Origin: Nitrospina sp052156635
Lineage (GTDB): Bacteria; Nitrospinota; Nitrospinia; Nitrospinales; Nitrospinaceae
Length of the DNA stretch: 64,000 nucleotides
Reading direction: 5' to 3'
Assembly (NCBI RefSeq): GCF_052156635.1
Contig: NZ_JBQKUO010000004.1
Coordinates: 62,001 to 126,000 of the forward strand
Shown here: positions 15,618-24,598 of the stretch, one piece after another
Layout of the letters: the number at the start of each line of letters is the position of its first letter
Position numbering within the stretch: position 1 is the first letter of the stretch
The notes under the pieces: model-generated
Told to the model about the DNA's origin: nothing
What the model saw: the letters and a program-made list of their open reading frames with translations, nothing else
The model's database searches: none
Made by a program: the position numbers and the translations under genes

Positions 15618-17354
15618 TCATGCGGATCCGATGATCTGCATCTCGTAATATTTCTGGTATTGCGGACATTGTTCCAGAAGCTGTTCGTGGTTTCCCTGCC
15701 CCACCATCTCACCGTGTTCGAGGACGATGATTCGGTCGGCGTGTTTGATGGTTGAGAAGCGATGGGCGATGACGAACGTGGTGCGGTGTTCCATCAGGTT
15801 GTTGAGTGCGTCCTGAACCAGTTTTTCCGATTCGGAATCAAGCGCCGAAGTCGCTTCGTCCAGAACCAGGATCGGAGCGTTGCGCACAATGGCGCGCGCG
15901 ATGGCGATGCGCTGGCGTTGTCCCCCGGAAAGCTTCAATCCACGCTCTCCGATGATGGTGTCATAGCCGTCATCCAAAGCCTGCACGTAGGTGTCCACAT
16001 GCGCGGCCTGTGCAGCACGGACAATGTCCTCCCGCGTTGCTTCCGGGTTTCCGTACCCGATGTTCGCCCAGATGGTGTCGTTAAACAGAAACGTTTCCTG
16101 CGTCACCAAGGCCAGGTTGCGACGGAGGGAGTGGGCGGTGATGTCGTTGATATTGACGCCGTCAATCAGGATTTCGCCCTTAGTCACAGCGAAAAATTTG
16201 AACAGCAGATCCACCAGCGTGGTCTTACCCGCACCGCTCATTCCGACAATGGCCAGCACCTCGGACTTTTTCACAGTCAGGTTGATATCCTTCAATACCA
16301 TCGTGTCCCGGGTCGGATACTTGAATCCAACATTGCGGTACTCGATGCGATCCGTAAATTCCTTAAGCTCGATGGTCCCGTCTTTGGCCTTTTCTTCCTC
16401 CGTGTCCAGCACGGAAAACACACGTTCCGCTGCGGCCACTGCCTTTTGAGAATCGGTGTAGGTTTTGAACAGGATACGCATGGGATCGTACATCATGAAC
16501 ATACCAAGCACGAACGCGAAGAATGCACCCTGGGTTATTTCCCCTTCCAGCACCTGGAGCCCTCCGAGCCAGAGCACCGCGGCGCCGCCCAGTACCGCCA
16601 GCACCTCCATCATTGGCGATGTGAACTCGGTATAGCGCACATCCTTTTTCATGATTTCCAGGAAATCCTCGTTGTGCTTGTTGAGTTTCTTGTTTTCCTG
16701 GTCCTCCAGTCCGAAAGCCCTCACGACCTTGATGCCGGAAATTGATTCAAGCATGGTGGAGTTGATATCCGCCAGCAGTTCCTGCCCGCGCCTCCCCAGC
16801 TTTCTAAGCTTTCTTGCCACGGTGGCCGTGGGAAGTATGGCAATGGGAATGATAAAGATTGCAATCAAAGCCCAGTCCCACTTCAACCAGAAAACCCAGA
16901 ACAACAGGCCGAAGAACATGACCACGTTTTGGATCGTGTCCTTGATGTATTTGGTGAGCGACAGCAACATGGCATTGACATCGTTGACCAGCCGCGACAT
17001 CAATTGCCCTGTGGTGTCTTTTTCAAAAAAACCATAGGGCAACCTGTGAACGTGTTCAAACATTTCCTGTCGTATGCGCGCCACCAGTTCCCAACCGATC
17101 TGGTAAATGATGACACTTTGCAGGTAGCGCAGTCCACCTTTCGCGACATAGAGGGCGATGACGATCAGCGGCAACATCTTCAGCATGAAGTAATCTTTTT
17201 CGACAAAGATTCTGTCGAATGTCTGCTGAACAAGGGGGACCGGTGAGGTTGACAGCGCACCGACGCAGATGGACGTCAGCAAAGTCAATATCACTTTGCC
17301 CTTGTAGGGAGTGAGGTAGTGAGCCAGTCGCTTGTAAATACTTACCTTTTCCAT
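15618..17354 (-). CDS. msbA: MsbA-like lipid flippase, ABC transporter with fused ATPase
   Basis: This 578-residue half-transporter has six transmembrane helices in the first 330 residues and a C-terminal ATPase with Walker A (GMSGAGKTTL), Q-loop (LVTQETFLFND), signature (LSGGQRQRIAIARAI), Walker B (APILVLDEATSALD) and H-loop (VIAHRFST). The closest match by eye is MsbA, which flips lipid A core or phospholipids across the inner membrane. It is the first gene before oleA and oleB, with an 11-base gap to oleA, so a role moving lipids related to that pathway is conceivable but unproven. Other lipid or drug exporters of this class cannot be excluded. Confidence 0.85.
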   Translation of the reverse strand: MEKVSIYKRLAHYLTPYKGKVILTLLTSICVGALSTSPVPLVQQTFDRIFVEKDYFMLKMLPLIVIALYVAKGGLRYLQSVIIYQIGWELVARIRQEMFEHVHRLPYGFFEKDTTGQLMSRLVNDVNAMLLSLTKYIKDTIQNVVMFFGLLFWVFWLKWDWALIAIFIIPIAILPTATVARKLRKLGRRGQELLADINSTMLESISGIKVVRAFGLEDQENKKLNKHNEDFLEIMKKDVRYTEFTSPMMEVLAVLGGAAVLWLGGLQVLEGEITQGAFFAFVLGMFMMYDPMRILFKTYTDSQKAVAAAERVFSVLDTEEEKAKDGTIELKEFTDRIEYRNVGFKYPTRDTMVLKDINLTVKKSEVLAIVGMSGAGKTTLVDLLFKFFAVTKGEILIDGVNINDITAHSLRRNLALVTQETFLFNDTIWANIGYGNPEATREDIVRAAQAAHVDTYVQALDDGYDTIIGERGLKLSGGQRQRIAIARAIVRNAPILVLDEATSALDSESEKLVQDALNNLMEHRTTFVIAHRFSTIKHADRIIVLEHGEMVGQGNHEQLLEQCPQYQKYYEMQIIGSA

Positions 17355-17398
17355 GATCAGGAGGATGGAGGAAGGAAAATTCCTTATACCGGGATCAT

Positions 17399-17441
17399 AA
17401 AAAAACCCCTGGCCGTTGACGTGTCATCAACGGACAGGGGC
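17399..17441 (-). terminator. Rho-independent terminator between the stress-protein gene and msbA
   Basis: On the minus strand CCCCTGTCCGTTGA pairs with TCAACGGCCAGGGG (one mismatch), followed by seven T. It ends the transcript of the upstream 691-residue stress protein and isolates the msbA operon. Confidence 0.88.
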
Positions 17442-17513
17442 TTTGTCTGCGTGGATTCAACGATTGCAACTCGGTGCAACGCCTTTCGAAATAAAACCTG
17501 AGAATTTCAGTTT

Positions 17514-19589
17514 CTATTTCTTTTGCGGCAGAAAGTCATCCAGAGTCGCCCCGCTGTTGATCATCTCGGTCATGACCTTGATAGACTCTTCGATGCCTTT
17601 CTGGCAGGTTTCAAGATCAATCTCAGTCAGGTTGAAATGATTGGCGTAGTCAAGAACCCGTTCGCGGGTGTTTTCGCGCATGAAGCCCTGCGGAACCTGT
17701 TCGATCCGCTGGATGGCCTCTTCGGTCCAGACAAACCGGCTGGGATCGACCGTGCCCTTGGAAAAGTTTTTGCCTTCAAACGGATGGTGGTCACCATAGG
17801 TTTTTAGGTTACCGTTGCCATTTCCGTTTCCATTGCCATTCCCGTTTTTCCCGTTGGCGGGCGCGTCGGCAACGGCGGCTTCTTTCCGACCGTCGGCTTT
17901 CTCGTTGAGGATTTTTTCAGCAAATGCCCTGGTGATCGTATCGACTTTCTGGATACGCGCGTTTTTCTCGATGCGCGCATGAGCCCGGCGGCGCACATGA
18001 CCTTGCGGAAACGTTTCCACCAGATCCTGCGCTTCCTTCGTCCATGTAACCTGCGTGGAATCGAAAGTGGTCACCGTGGTGGACTCGTTCTGCTCTTCCT
18101 CATCTGCCTTGAAACCGGACATATCCACCGGGACCAGGGCGCTGCCTTCAGCACCGCAGACGCTACACTTTACGGTACCGACACCCAGGTAAGTAGAGCA
18201 ACTGGAACACTTGAGGGTCTTGGTCTCATCAACCTGTGCGCCTTCTTCAGCCTGGACCTTGGCGACCTCTTCCGCGTATTTCTTTTCGAGGTCGCGCTGG
18301 CGGTCTTCAATCATGCCTTCCAGCGGATCCTCACCCCGAGCCATTTTGTCGCGCATCTGGTCGCCGATGTTGTACATCGCCTGCATGGCGCCGGCGGGGA
18401 GGATGGTTTCACACGCTTCAGTAATGACGCTGGAGGTGATCATGCTGTGACCCCGCTCGAGGGCGTAACGGAGAATCGCGGCGGTGGCCATCGGGCGAAC
18501 GAAGCCCGGAATTTTCTTGAGGCGCTCTTTTGCCTCGGCGGTCCACTCGATGCTTTCCTCCGCCTGCATGTCCACCGGCGGCTTGTACACCTTGCTGGAG
18601 AGCAGGACGTTACACGGAACAAGGCGCAGGAGGTTTTCAGTGTTTCCGCCGATATCCATGTCCTCGGAGCTGTGAACGCCGATGCGGCCCAGGATGAGCA
18701 TCCAGGGATTCTCTTCGCGGGCATACTGGAGAACTTTCTCGAACACCTTGCCATCCAGCAGACGGGCGGTGCATTCCAGACCTTCGTCCTCTACGATCTT
18801 GCGGGAAACCTCGAGATGCGACTGATAAATCTTGGCCAGTCCCTTGTCGATGATGTCCTCGTGAAGTTTTTCCTGCTGCTCGAATTTGAACACCTTGGCG
18901 GCGTCTTTGGAGAGAACGCCGGTGAGGCTGTTGAACATGGCGTAGTGGAAGTACGGATCGAAGGTCGAAATGACTTCCAGCGGGCGACCGGTCTTTTTGG
19001 CCAGATCGATGCCCGTTTTCAATCCACCGAAAGCATGGCCACTGCCGTCCACCGCAACGACGATCTTGCCGCTCGACGGCTTCTCGCCATGAATTGCAGG
19101 CACATTTTTCACGATCAGGGTGTCAGTATTGACCCGCCGGATCACGCGCTCAGCCACCGTTCCGATCTGGCTGTCCTTGATGGCGCCCAACCCCAGAGCT
19201 CCCATGATAACCAGGTCATACTTGGATTCCTTGATGTCACGCACCAGCTCGATCCAGTTACGGCCTTCCAGAGACTTGCCAATGAACGGAATATTGCGAG
19301 CCTTGGACTTGAATTTAGGCACATCGAGATAAGAATCCGTGATGACCTCCATACCCTTGGTAATCAACTGGTCATGGATCGCCCGCTGCTTTTCAAGCTC
19401 CTGCTCGTCCTGATATTCTTCCGGCAGGCCGCTTTCCATCTGGCGGAAACGGACGTCATGCATCTTTGCCGCATAAACATGGCTGGAGATGATGGTGGCA
19501 TCGGTATCCTTGGCGAATTCCAGCGCCAGGTCGATACATTCGTTCGAATAGTCGGAATTGTCGACCGGAACGTAGATATTTTTAAACAT
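17514..19589 (-). CDS. Tandem universal stress protein fused to three PCP_red domains and a zinc ribbon
   Basis: This 691-residue cytosolic protein combines two universal-stress domains (about 1-165 and 172-335) with later modules. The USP domains carry the nucleotide loops GALGLGAIKDSQIGTVAERV and GRIGVHSSEDMDIGGNTENL. Three copies of the PCP_red domain follow, known from a subunit of light-independent protochlorophyllide reductase: WTAEAKERLKKIPGFVRPMA (349-), WTKEAQDLVETFPQGHVRRR (516-) and WTEEAIQRIEQVPQGFMREN (621-). A four-cysteine zinc ribbon (Cys461, 464, 475, 478) lies between the first and second, and a (Gly-Asn)n linker at 582-594 lies before the third. It is transcribed alone from a strong promoter. 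There is no photosynthesis gene nearby. The role is probably stress-related sensing, but this is not established. Confidence 0.85.
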   Translation of the reverse strand: MFKNIYVPVDNSDYSNECIDLALEFAKDTDATIISSHVYAAKMHDVRFRQMESGLPEEYQDEQELEKQRAIHDQLITKGMEVITDSYLDVPKFKSKARNIPFIGKSLEGRNWIELVRDIKESKYDLVIMGALGLGAIKDSQIGTVAERVIRRVNTDTLIVKNVPAIHGEKPSSGKIVVAVDGSGHAFGGLKTGIDLAKKTGRPLEVISTFDPYFHYAMFNSLTGVLSKDAAKVFKFEQQEKLHEDIIDKGLAKIYQSHLEVSRKIVEDEGLECTARLLDGKVFEKVLQYAREENPWMLILGRIGVHSSEDMDIGGNTENLLRLVPCNVLLSSKVYKPPVDMQAEESIEWTAEAKERLKKIPGFVRPMATAAILRYALERGHSMITSSVITEACETILPAGAMQAMYNIGDQMRDKMARGEDPLEGMIEDRQRDLEKKYAEEVAKVQAEEGAQVDETKTLKCSSCSTYLGVGTVKCSVCGAEGSALVPVDMSGFKADEEEQNESTTVTTFDSTQVTWTKEAQDLVETFPQGHVRRRAHARIEKNARIQKVDTITRAFAEKILNEKADGRKEAAVADAPANGKNGNGNGNGNGNGNLKTYGDHHPFEGKNFSKGTVDPSRFVWTEEAIQRIEQVPQGFMRENTRERVLDYANHFNLTEIDLETCQKGIEESIKVMTEMINSGATLDDFLPQKK

Positions 19590-19730
19590 GGGGTTCTTTT
19601 CTCCCTGAAATTACCTGTGTGGCAAATTTGGCTACGGAAATTTATATAGATAAGGACTTATTCTGTCTTGGCTTAGAGTCCCAACCAATGCGAGTCATAC
19701 CTGCACAGCGCGGATCAAAAATTAGTGCAA

Positions 19731-19758
19731 ATTCTAACAAAAAAACAGGGACTGTCAA
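19731..19758 (-). promoter_or_regulatory. Strong sigma-70 promoter of the stress-protein gene
   Basis: Minus-strand TTGACA (19753-19758) and TAGAAT (19731-19736) with a 16-base spacer. The predicted leader is about 135 bases. Confidence 0.65.
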
Positions 19759-19964
19759 CTGAAAAACCCCAATGTTTTTAAAAGCTCCGGAGTCATTGGA
19801 AGAGTCTCAGAGGGGGGTCGGAAATCACCTTGTTTTAGGGTAGCCGAAATCCTGATCTTTCTCCCGGTTTTATTTTTTATTTTACCCCTCCACGACGCAG
19901 AAGAAACCCCTGAATCCCGGCCGGGTTCCAATTTTTCGTTCTGCAAAGGCAAAGGGATATGGTA

Positions 19965-19970
19965 TATAAT
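19965..19970 (+). promoter_or_regulatory. -10 element for the class II aldolase gene
   Basis: A perfect TATAAT, with no good -35 at 16-18 bases. It implies a leader of about 175 bases before the aldolase start. Confidence 0.35.
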
Positions 19971-20152
19971 CGAAAAATCGACCGGGGTGTGGTGTGATCG
20001 CTGGCCACCGATGGTTACGACACCGGTAGAATGACCGGTGATGCCACCCAGATTCCCCTCATTTGGAACCGCCCTAACTGACCACTTTTCAAACGATTAC
20101 CCGCGTTCCGGGACCCGACCCGCAGGCGCGAGGTGTGCAGGAGGAAAATTCG

Positions 20153-21553
20153 ATGCTGTTTTCCACCAAAGAGGATCTTGTCCGCCACATGCAGGGAGCA
20201 GCCTCTGTCAACAATGGCCTCATTCATCTGGAAAACGATGACCGGTTGCGGGGCCAATGCCTCGACCGTCTGGTTCACAATGCCGTACTCAACCCCAATC
20301 CGGAGTTGAAAGCCCTGTCCCGGTTCGCCATTAAAAGCCTGGCCCGCCAGCTCGAAATCGTACCCGCCTCCATTCAGGGACTGTACGAAGCCCGGGGTGC
20401 CGGTAAAAACAAAGGTTACACGGTTCCCGCCATCAACATCCGGGGTTTGACCTACGAAACCTGCCGGGCCATTTTCCGTACTGCCCAGGCTTGCAACTCG
20501 GGAGCTTTCATCTTTGAAATCGCCAAATCTGAAATTGGCTACACCCACCAGCGGCCCCACGAGTACGCTTCCGTGGTCCTGGCGGCCGCCATCCGTGAAA
20601 AATACCAGGGCCCGGTTTTCATCCAGGGTGATCATTTTCAGGTGAACGCCCAGAAATACCATGAAAATCCCAACAAGGAGATCAACGGCCTCAAGTGCCT
20701 GATTGAAGAAGCCCTTTTGGCCGGCTTTTACAACATCGACATCGATACCTCGACCCTGGTGACATTGGAACCGGAGGATGTGAAGGAGCAGCAACGGCTC
20801 AATTTTGAAGTCGGGGTAGAACTCACCAAGTTCATTCGTGATCTGGAGCCTGAAGGGGTGACGGTGTCCGTGGGCGGGGAAATCGGCGAAGTCGGCAAGG
20901 AGAACAGCAACGAAAACGAACTCCGCGCCTACATGGACAACTTCAACGAAAATCTGGCGAAAGCCAACCCGAATTACAGGACCATCAGTAAAATCTCCAT
21001 CCAGACCGGAACCGAGCACGGGGGTGTGCCCCTGGCCGACGGCTCAGTCGCAGATGTGCAGCTGGATTTCGAGACCCTGGAGAATCTTTCGCGGATCGCG
21101 CGGGAAGATTATCATCTGGCGGGAGCGGTTCAGCACGGCGCCTCCACCCTCCCGGCAGAAATGTTTCACAAATTTCCGGAACTGGAAACCGCGGAGATCC
21201 ACCTCGCCACCAACTTCCAGAACATGATCTACGACAGCGCGCACTTTCCGCAGGACCTGAAACAGGAAATCTATGAATACCTGCGGAAGCAGTTTGCCGA
21301 GGAAAAGAAATCGAACTGGACCGACGAACAGTTCATTTACAAGACGCGTAAAAAGGGTTTCGGCAACCCCTACAAGGAACGGTTCTGGAACCTTTCGGAA
21401 GACATCAAGACGAAGATCGGCGACGAACTGGAAGAAAAATTCCATTTCCTGTTCGACAAGCTCAACGCCAAAAACACCCAGCAGTATGTGAAGGATTCGG
21501 TCACCCCCACCGCACCCGAACCGAAACTGGATGATGAGTTGAAATTCGCCTGA
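20153..21553 (+). CDS. Class II fructose-bisphosphate aldolase family protein
   Basis: Zinc-dependent aldolases of this family cleave or form ketose bisphosphates. The ATG at 20153 has GGAGGA eight bases upstream and is preferred over a GTG at 20135, giving 466 residues. That is about 100 more than a standard class II enzyme, with N- and C-terminal extensions. The barrel core shows VPAINIRGLTYETCRAIF, FIQGDHFQVNAQ with the catalytic Asp and zinc His near residue 160, GGEIGEVGKEN, the TEHGG histidine and QHGASTLP, equivalent to the usual HGGSG. The substrate could be fructose- or tagatose-bisphosphate or another ketose. The gene is monocistronic, with a long leader and its own terminator. Confidence 0.82.
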   Translation: MLFSTKEDLVRHMQGAASVNNGLIHLENDDRLRGQCLDRLVHNAVLNPNPELKALSRFAIKSLARQLEIVPASIQGLYEARGAGKNKGYTVPAINIRGLTYETCRAIFRTAQACNSGAFIFEIAKSEIGYTHQRPHEYASVVLAAAIREKYQGPVFIQGDHFQVNAQKYHENPNKEINGLKCLIEEALLAGFYNIDIDTSTLVTLEPEDVKEQQRLNFEVGVELTKFIRDLEPEGVTVSVGGEIGEVGKENSNENELRAYMDNFNENLAKANPNYRTISKISIQTGTEHGGVPLADGSVADVQLDFETLENLSRIAREDYHLAGAVQHGASTLPAEMFHKFPELETAEIHLATNFQNMIYDSAHFPQDLKQEIYEYLRKQFAEEKKSNWTDEQFIYKTRKKGFGNPYKERFWNLSEDIKTKIGDELEEKFHFLFDKLNAKNTQQYVKDSVTPTAPEPKLDDELKFA

Positions 21554-21566
21554 CCCATTGAATCAA

Positions 21567-21609
21567 ACAAAAACCCCCTTCCGGCCTTTTGGATCGGAAG
21601 GGGGTTTTT
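21567..21609. terminator. Bidirectional terminator between the aldolase and the M16 protease
   Basis: AAACCCCCTTCCG pairs with CGGAAGGGGGTTT around an 11-base loop, with T-rich flanks for the plus strand and an A-rich upstream run serving the minus strand. Confidence 0.85.
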
Positions 21610-21635
21610 CTTTTTTGGATTTTTCCGGTTGCCGA

Positions 21636-24461
21636 TTACTGCGAAATCACGCTGACCGGCGTAGCCTGGCGGTTCTTGATCTGATCGATGGTGGTCAACA
21701 CATCGTCAGGAACGGATTCCGTGTTGTCGCTCGACCGCACCAGGATGATCGACCGGGCGATGCGCGGGTTTCCAAACAGGGTCTTGCCCGCCTCCACCAC
21801 TTCCGACTTGCTCAACCCCTTGACCGCTTGCAGCAGTTTTTCCTTGAAGAGAAAATCCCCATCCTCTTCCGTGGCAAAGTAATACAGATCATTCGCCACC
21901 GCGCTGATGCTGTCCCCTTTCTTCTGCAAAGACACGATCATGCTTTTGCGGTGCCTTTCGAATTCGTCATCGGAAAGGTTATCGAGAAGGCCGTCGGCCT
22001 TTTTCATCCACTCTTCAACACGTTTCTGCAATTCAAACGGGCTGTAGTTGGAGGACTGTATGATCATCTTAAAGAAGAGCCGTTCCTCCAAGCGGTTATC
22101 GAAACTCCAGACAATGTATCCCAATTGCTGGTTGGTCCGCATCTGTGTGTAAAAATCGCTTTCCACGATAGACGCCACCAGCGACAGCTTGGCCTGCCGT
22201 TTCATGTCGCGTTCCCCGACCTGCAGGGTGTAATACAGTGCGTTGTTGTTGTCCTGAACCTGTTTGGAGAAGCGCACCGTTTCCCCCGGCCGAAGCACAG
22301 CCACTTCTTCCTTATAACGCTGGTCTTCCGGCAACGGCAGACCGGACAATTCCGCAAGCAAAATGTTCACACTGCTTTTGACATAATCCTCGGTCCAGTT
22401 ACCGTGAATCATCCCGGTCACATACACCCGCTCATACAGTTTCTTAGAATAGGCGCGCACGTCTTCCAGCGTCACCGACTCCATTGCCGCCAGCATTTCC
22501 TCTTCCGTGTATTGCTTTAACTGCCACAACTGGCGATGGAAGTACGAGGCCCGCATGTAAGCTTGGCCCAGCTGACGGTTGCGGAGATCCCGCAAAACCG
22601 CTTCCTTGATGTTTTCGAACTTCTGTTTGCTGATCTTGATGGTCTTCATATTTTTCGCAACCAGCTTGATCAGGTCGTTGATACGCTCCGTGTACCCGCC
22701 CACCGAAAGCACCATTCCGGACTTTTCTATATCCAGGCTGTAAACCAATCCTGCCAGGCTGATGGGATATGTCAGTTCGTTCAACCCTTCGTGGATGGCG
22801 AGATTGTACAATTTGGACAACGCCAGGTTTTCCACCGAGTCGTACACGTACGGCGTTTCGATTTTGTAGCGGATATAAACTTTAGGCTGTTTGAATTTGT
22901 GATCGTACTGGAACCACACCTTGGCGAACTCGTCATCGCGAACGAGGGACGGGGTTTCCTCCACCATCTCCAGATTGTAGGGAACGAAATCGTTTTTCTC
23001 CGGGTAACCCATCCCCTTCGGTTCAGGAGGATGCGCCAGCCGGTCATATCTTTCACCCGCGACCTCGGTCAATGTGTATTCCGTACCGAAATACTTTTCA
23101 ACCTTGCCCGTTTCCACGTCCTGGCTTTTGAGCACCACCAGCATGTTTTCGGGTGTCAATGTATTCAACACAGCCCGGTAGGCATCCGGATCGTGTTTCT
23201 TGAAGAGGTGCGGCAATTCCTCCACTTCTTCCAGTTTATAGTCCTGCATGAGTGCCGCCTTGCCCGCCATGAATCCCATGCCTTCCTGCGGACTCTTCCA
23301 TTCGAAGTCGATCTCCGCCATCGCCTGCGTTTCATCGAACGTGTATTTTTCGAACCCGGTCTTTTTGAGCATCTCTATGTAGGAGAACACCAATTCCAGG
23401 ACCCGCTCGTATTGCACCAGCCCTTTCGGCGTCAGGGAAACGCTGATGCCAAAGCTCGACAGGTTGGGATGCGAGTACCCGCCACCCGCCGACAGCCCCA
23501 GGGCCAGCCCTTCCTTCTTCAATTTCGAAAGCAGCGAGCCTTCCCCCTCGTGCCCGATCACCGTGGCCACGATGGAAGCGGGTTTGCTTTCTTTATGCTC
23601 GGCCAGATTGATTGTCGGAAACTCCAGGCTGAGCGAACGGATGTCCTTGATGGTTTTGATTTTCAACAGACGATATTTGCCGTCAAGGGGAGGACGGTAA
23701 TCTGCCGGGACCTCCGGCAGGGTTACCGGATGATCCGGAATGTCCGAGAAAAGTTTCCTGATCAGGCGTTCCTGTTCCACCAGGGTGAGCTTGGAAAGCA
23801 CCGCCAGACGCATGATGCGCGCGGCATAATATTTTTTATGAAATTCCAGGAGAGCCGGTCGATTGTCCCCGGCGAGGGTCTCCGCATTGCCGATGCCGAA
23901 GTGCCTCATCGGGTGGCCTTCCTTCGCGATCTGGTTGGTCAGGTGGCTGGCCCGCCAGCCATCCTGCAATTTGTTCTTTTCAAACTCGTTGTTCACCGCC
24001 TGCACTTCGCGCTCGGCGTAGGTCTTGTCGAACAGGGGGGCCCTGAAAAAATCGGCGAAACGGTCAAGCGCTTCGGAAAATCCGTCGTGGCTGACCTGGA
24101 AAAAGTAATTGGTGATGTTATCGCCGGTGTACGCGTTGCTTCCGCCGGAATGCGCGGTCAGAAAATCCTTGAAAGACCCCACCTCCGGGTATTTTTCCGT
24201 ACCCAGAAACAGCATGTGCTCCAGATAATGTGCAAGACCCTGCTTGTCCTTCGGGTCGTAGAGGTGTCCCACCCCGATGGAAAGCGCCGCCGCACTCCGA
24301 TCCACATCCGGGTCGCTCATCAACAGCACTTCAAGGTTGTTTTTCAACACCAGGGTTTTGGTCACCCGGTTGTCCATTCCTGCAAACGCGGAAACGGTGG
24401 AAAGAAAAACGAGCAGGGACATCAAAATTCCAAAAAGGATTTTGACACGTTGCATCATCAC
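21636..24461 (-). CDS. Exported M16 metallopeptidase (pitrilysin/insulysin type)
   Basis: This 941-residue zinc protease has a signal peptide (LFGILMSLLVFLSTVSAFAG) and the inverted zinc motif HYLEH (His78, Glu81, His82) in GLAHYLEHMLFLGTEKYPEV, followed by GGSNAYTGDNITNYFF. The distal Glu region is REVQAVNNEFEKN. The length with four M16 repeats matches pitrilysin (PtrA) and insulin-degrading enzymes, which cut short peptides in the periplasm. The codons GTG-ATG-ATG open the frame after CGGAGG, so the exact start may be 24461 or 24458. It converges on the aldolase gene and follows the EamA gene on the same strand after 137 bases. Confidence 0.9.
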   Translation of the reverse strand: MMMQRVKILFGILMSLLVFLSTVSAFAGMDNRVTKTLVLKNNLEVLLMSDPDVDRSAAALSIGVGHLYDPKDKQGLAHYLEHMLFLGTEKYPEVGSFKDFLTAHSGGSNAYTGDNITNYFFQVSHDGFSEALDRFADFFRAPLFDKTYAEREVQAVNNEFEKNKLQDGWRASHLTNQIAKEGHPMRHFGIGNAETLAGDNRPALLEFHKKYYAARIMRLAVLSKLTLVEQERLIRKLFSDIPDHPVTLPEVPADYRPPLDGKYRLLKIKTIKDIRSLSLEFPTINLAEHKESKPASIVATVIGHEGEGSLLSKLKKEGLALGLSAGGGYSHPNLSSFGISVSLTPKGLVQYERVLELVFSYIEMLKKTGFEKYTFDETQAMAEIDFEWKSPQEGMGFMAGKAALMQDYKLEEVEELPHLFKKHDPDAYRAVLNTLTPENMLVVLKSQDVETGKVEKYFGTEYTLTEVAGERYDRLAHPPEPKGMGYPEKNDFVPYNLEMVEETPSLVRDDEFAKVWFQYDHKFKQPKVYIRYKIETPYVYDSVENLALSKLYNLAIHEGLNELTYPISLAGLVYSLDIEKSGMVLSVGGYTERINDLIKLVAKNMKTIKISKQKFENIKEAVLRDLRNRQLGQAYMRASYFHRQLWQLKQYTEEEMLAAMESVTLEDVRAYSKKLYERVYVTGMIHGNWTEDYVKSSVNILLAELSGLPLPEDQRYKEEVAVLRPGETVRFSKQVQDNNNALYYTLQVGERDMKRQAKLSLVASIVESDFYTQMRTNQQLGYIVWSFDNRLEERLFFKMIIQSSNYSPFELQKRVEEWMKKADGLLDNLSDDEFERHRKSMIVSLQKKGDSISAVANDLYYFATEEDGDFLFKEKLLQAVKGLSKSEVVEAGKTLFGNPRIARSIILVRSSDNTESVPDDVLTTIDQIKNRQATPVSVISQ

Positions 24462-24598
24462 AAAACACCTCCGGAGAACCCGTTGGGGGAAAGAATCCGT
24501 TTGTAATCAAACGGGAAGAACAAAAATGTTCGACGCTTTTATCTTAACAAACCGAAAAGCGGCGGTGGGATTAAATCTTTTTAATCTAAGGACCCGGG

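Larger units (their letters stand above)
19590..20152. other. Intergenic region with two divergent promoters and a structured leader
   Basis: This 563-base stretch holds the promoter of the stress protein on the minus strand and a -10 (TATAAT at 19965-19970) for the aldolase on the plus strand. I see no convincing gene. A 65-codon frame at 19755-19952 on the minus strand lacks a ribosome site and recognisable motifs. The aldolase leader includes the hairpin CACCGGT-AGAATG-ACCGGTG around 20023-20042. Confidence 0.6.

Noticed and set aside
17808..17850. Short repeated DNA resembling a small satellite or CRISPR-like repeat
   Set aside because: It encodes the Gly-Asn linker of the stress protein; units are six bases without spacers.
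17979..19649. A 556-codon frame antisense to the universal stress protein
   Set aside because: The opposite strand has clear USP and PCP_red domains; the antisense product has no family pattern.
19755..19952. A 65-codon frame in the stress protein/aldolase gap
   Set aside because: No ribosome site or family pattern, and its stop overlaps the -35 of the stress-protein promoter.
22536..24506. A 656-codon frame antisense to the M16 protease
   Set aside because: The minus strand has a signal peptide and HYLEH zinc motif; the antisense product is rich in Arg, His and Phe without structure.
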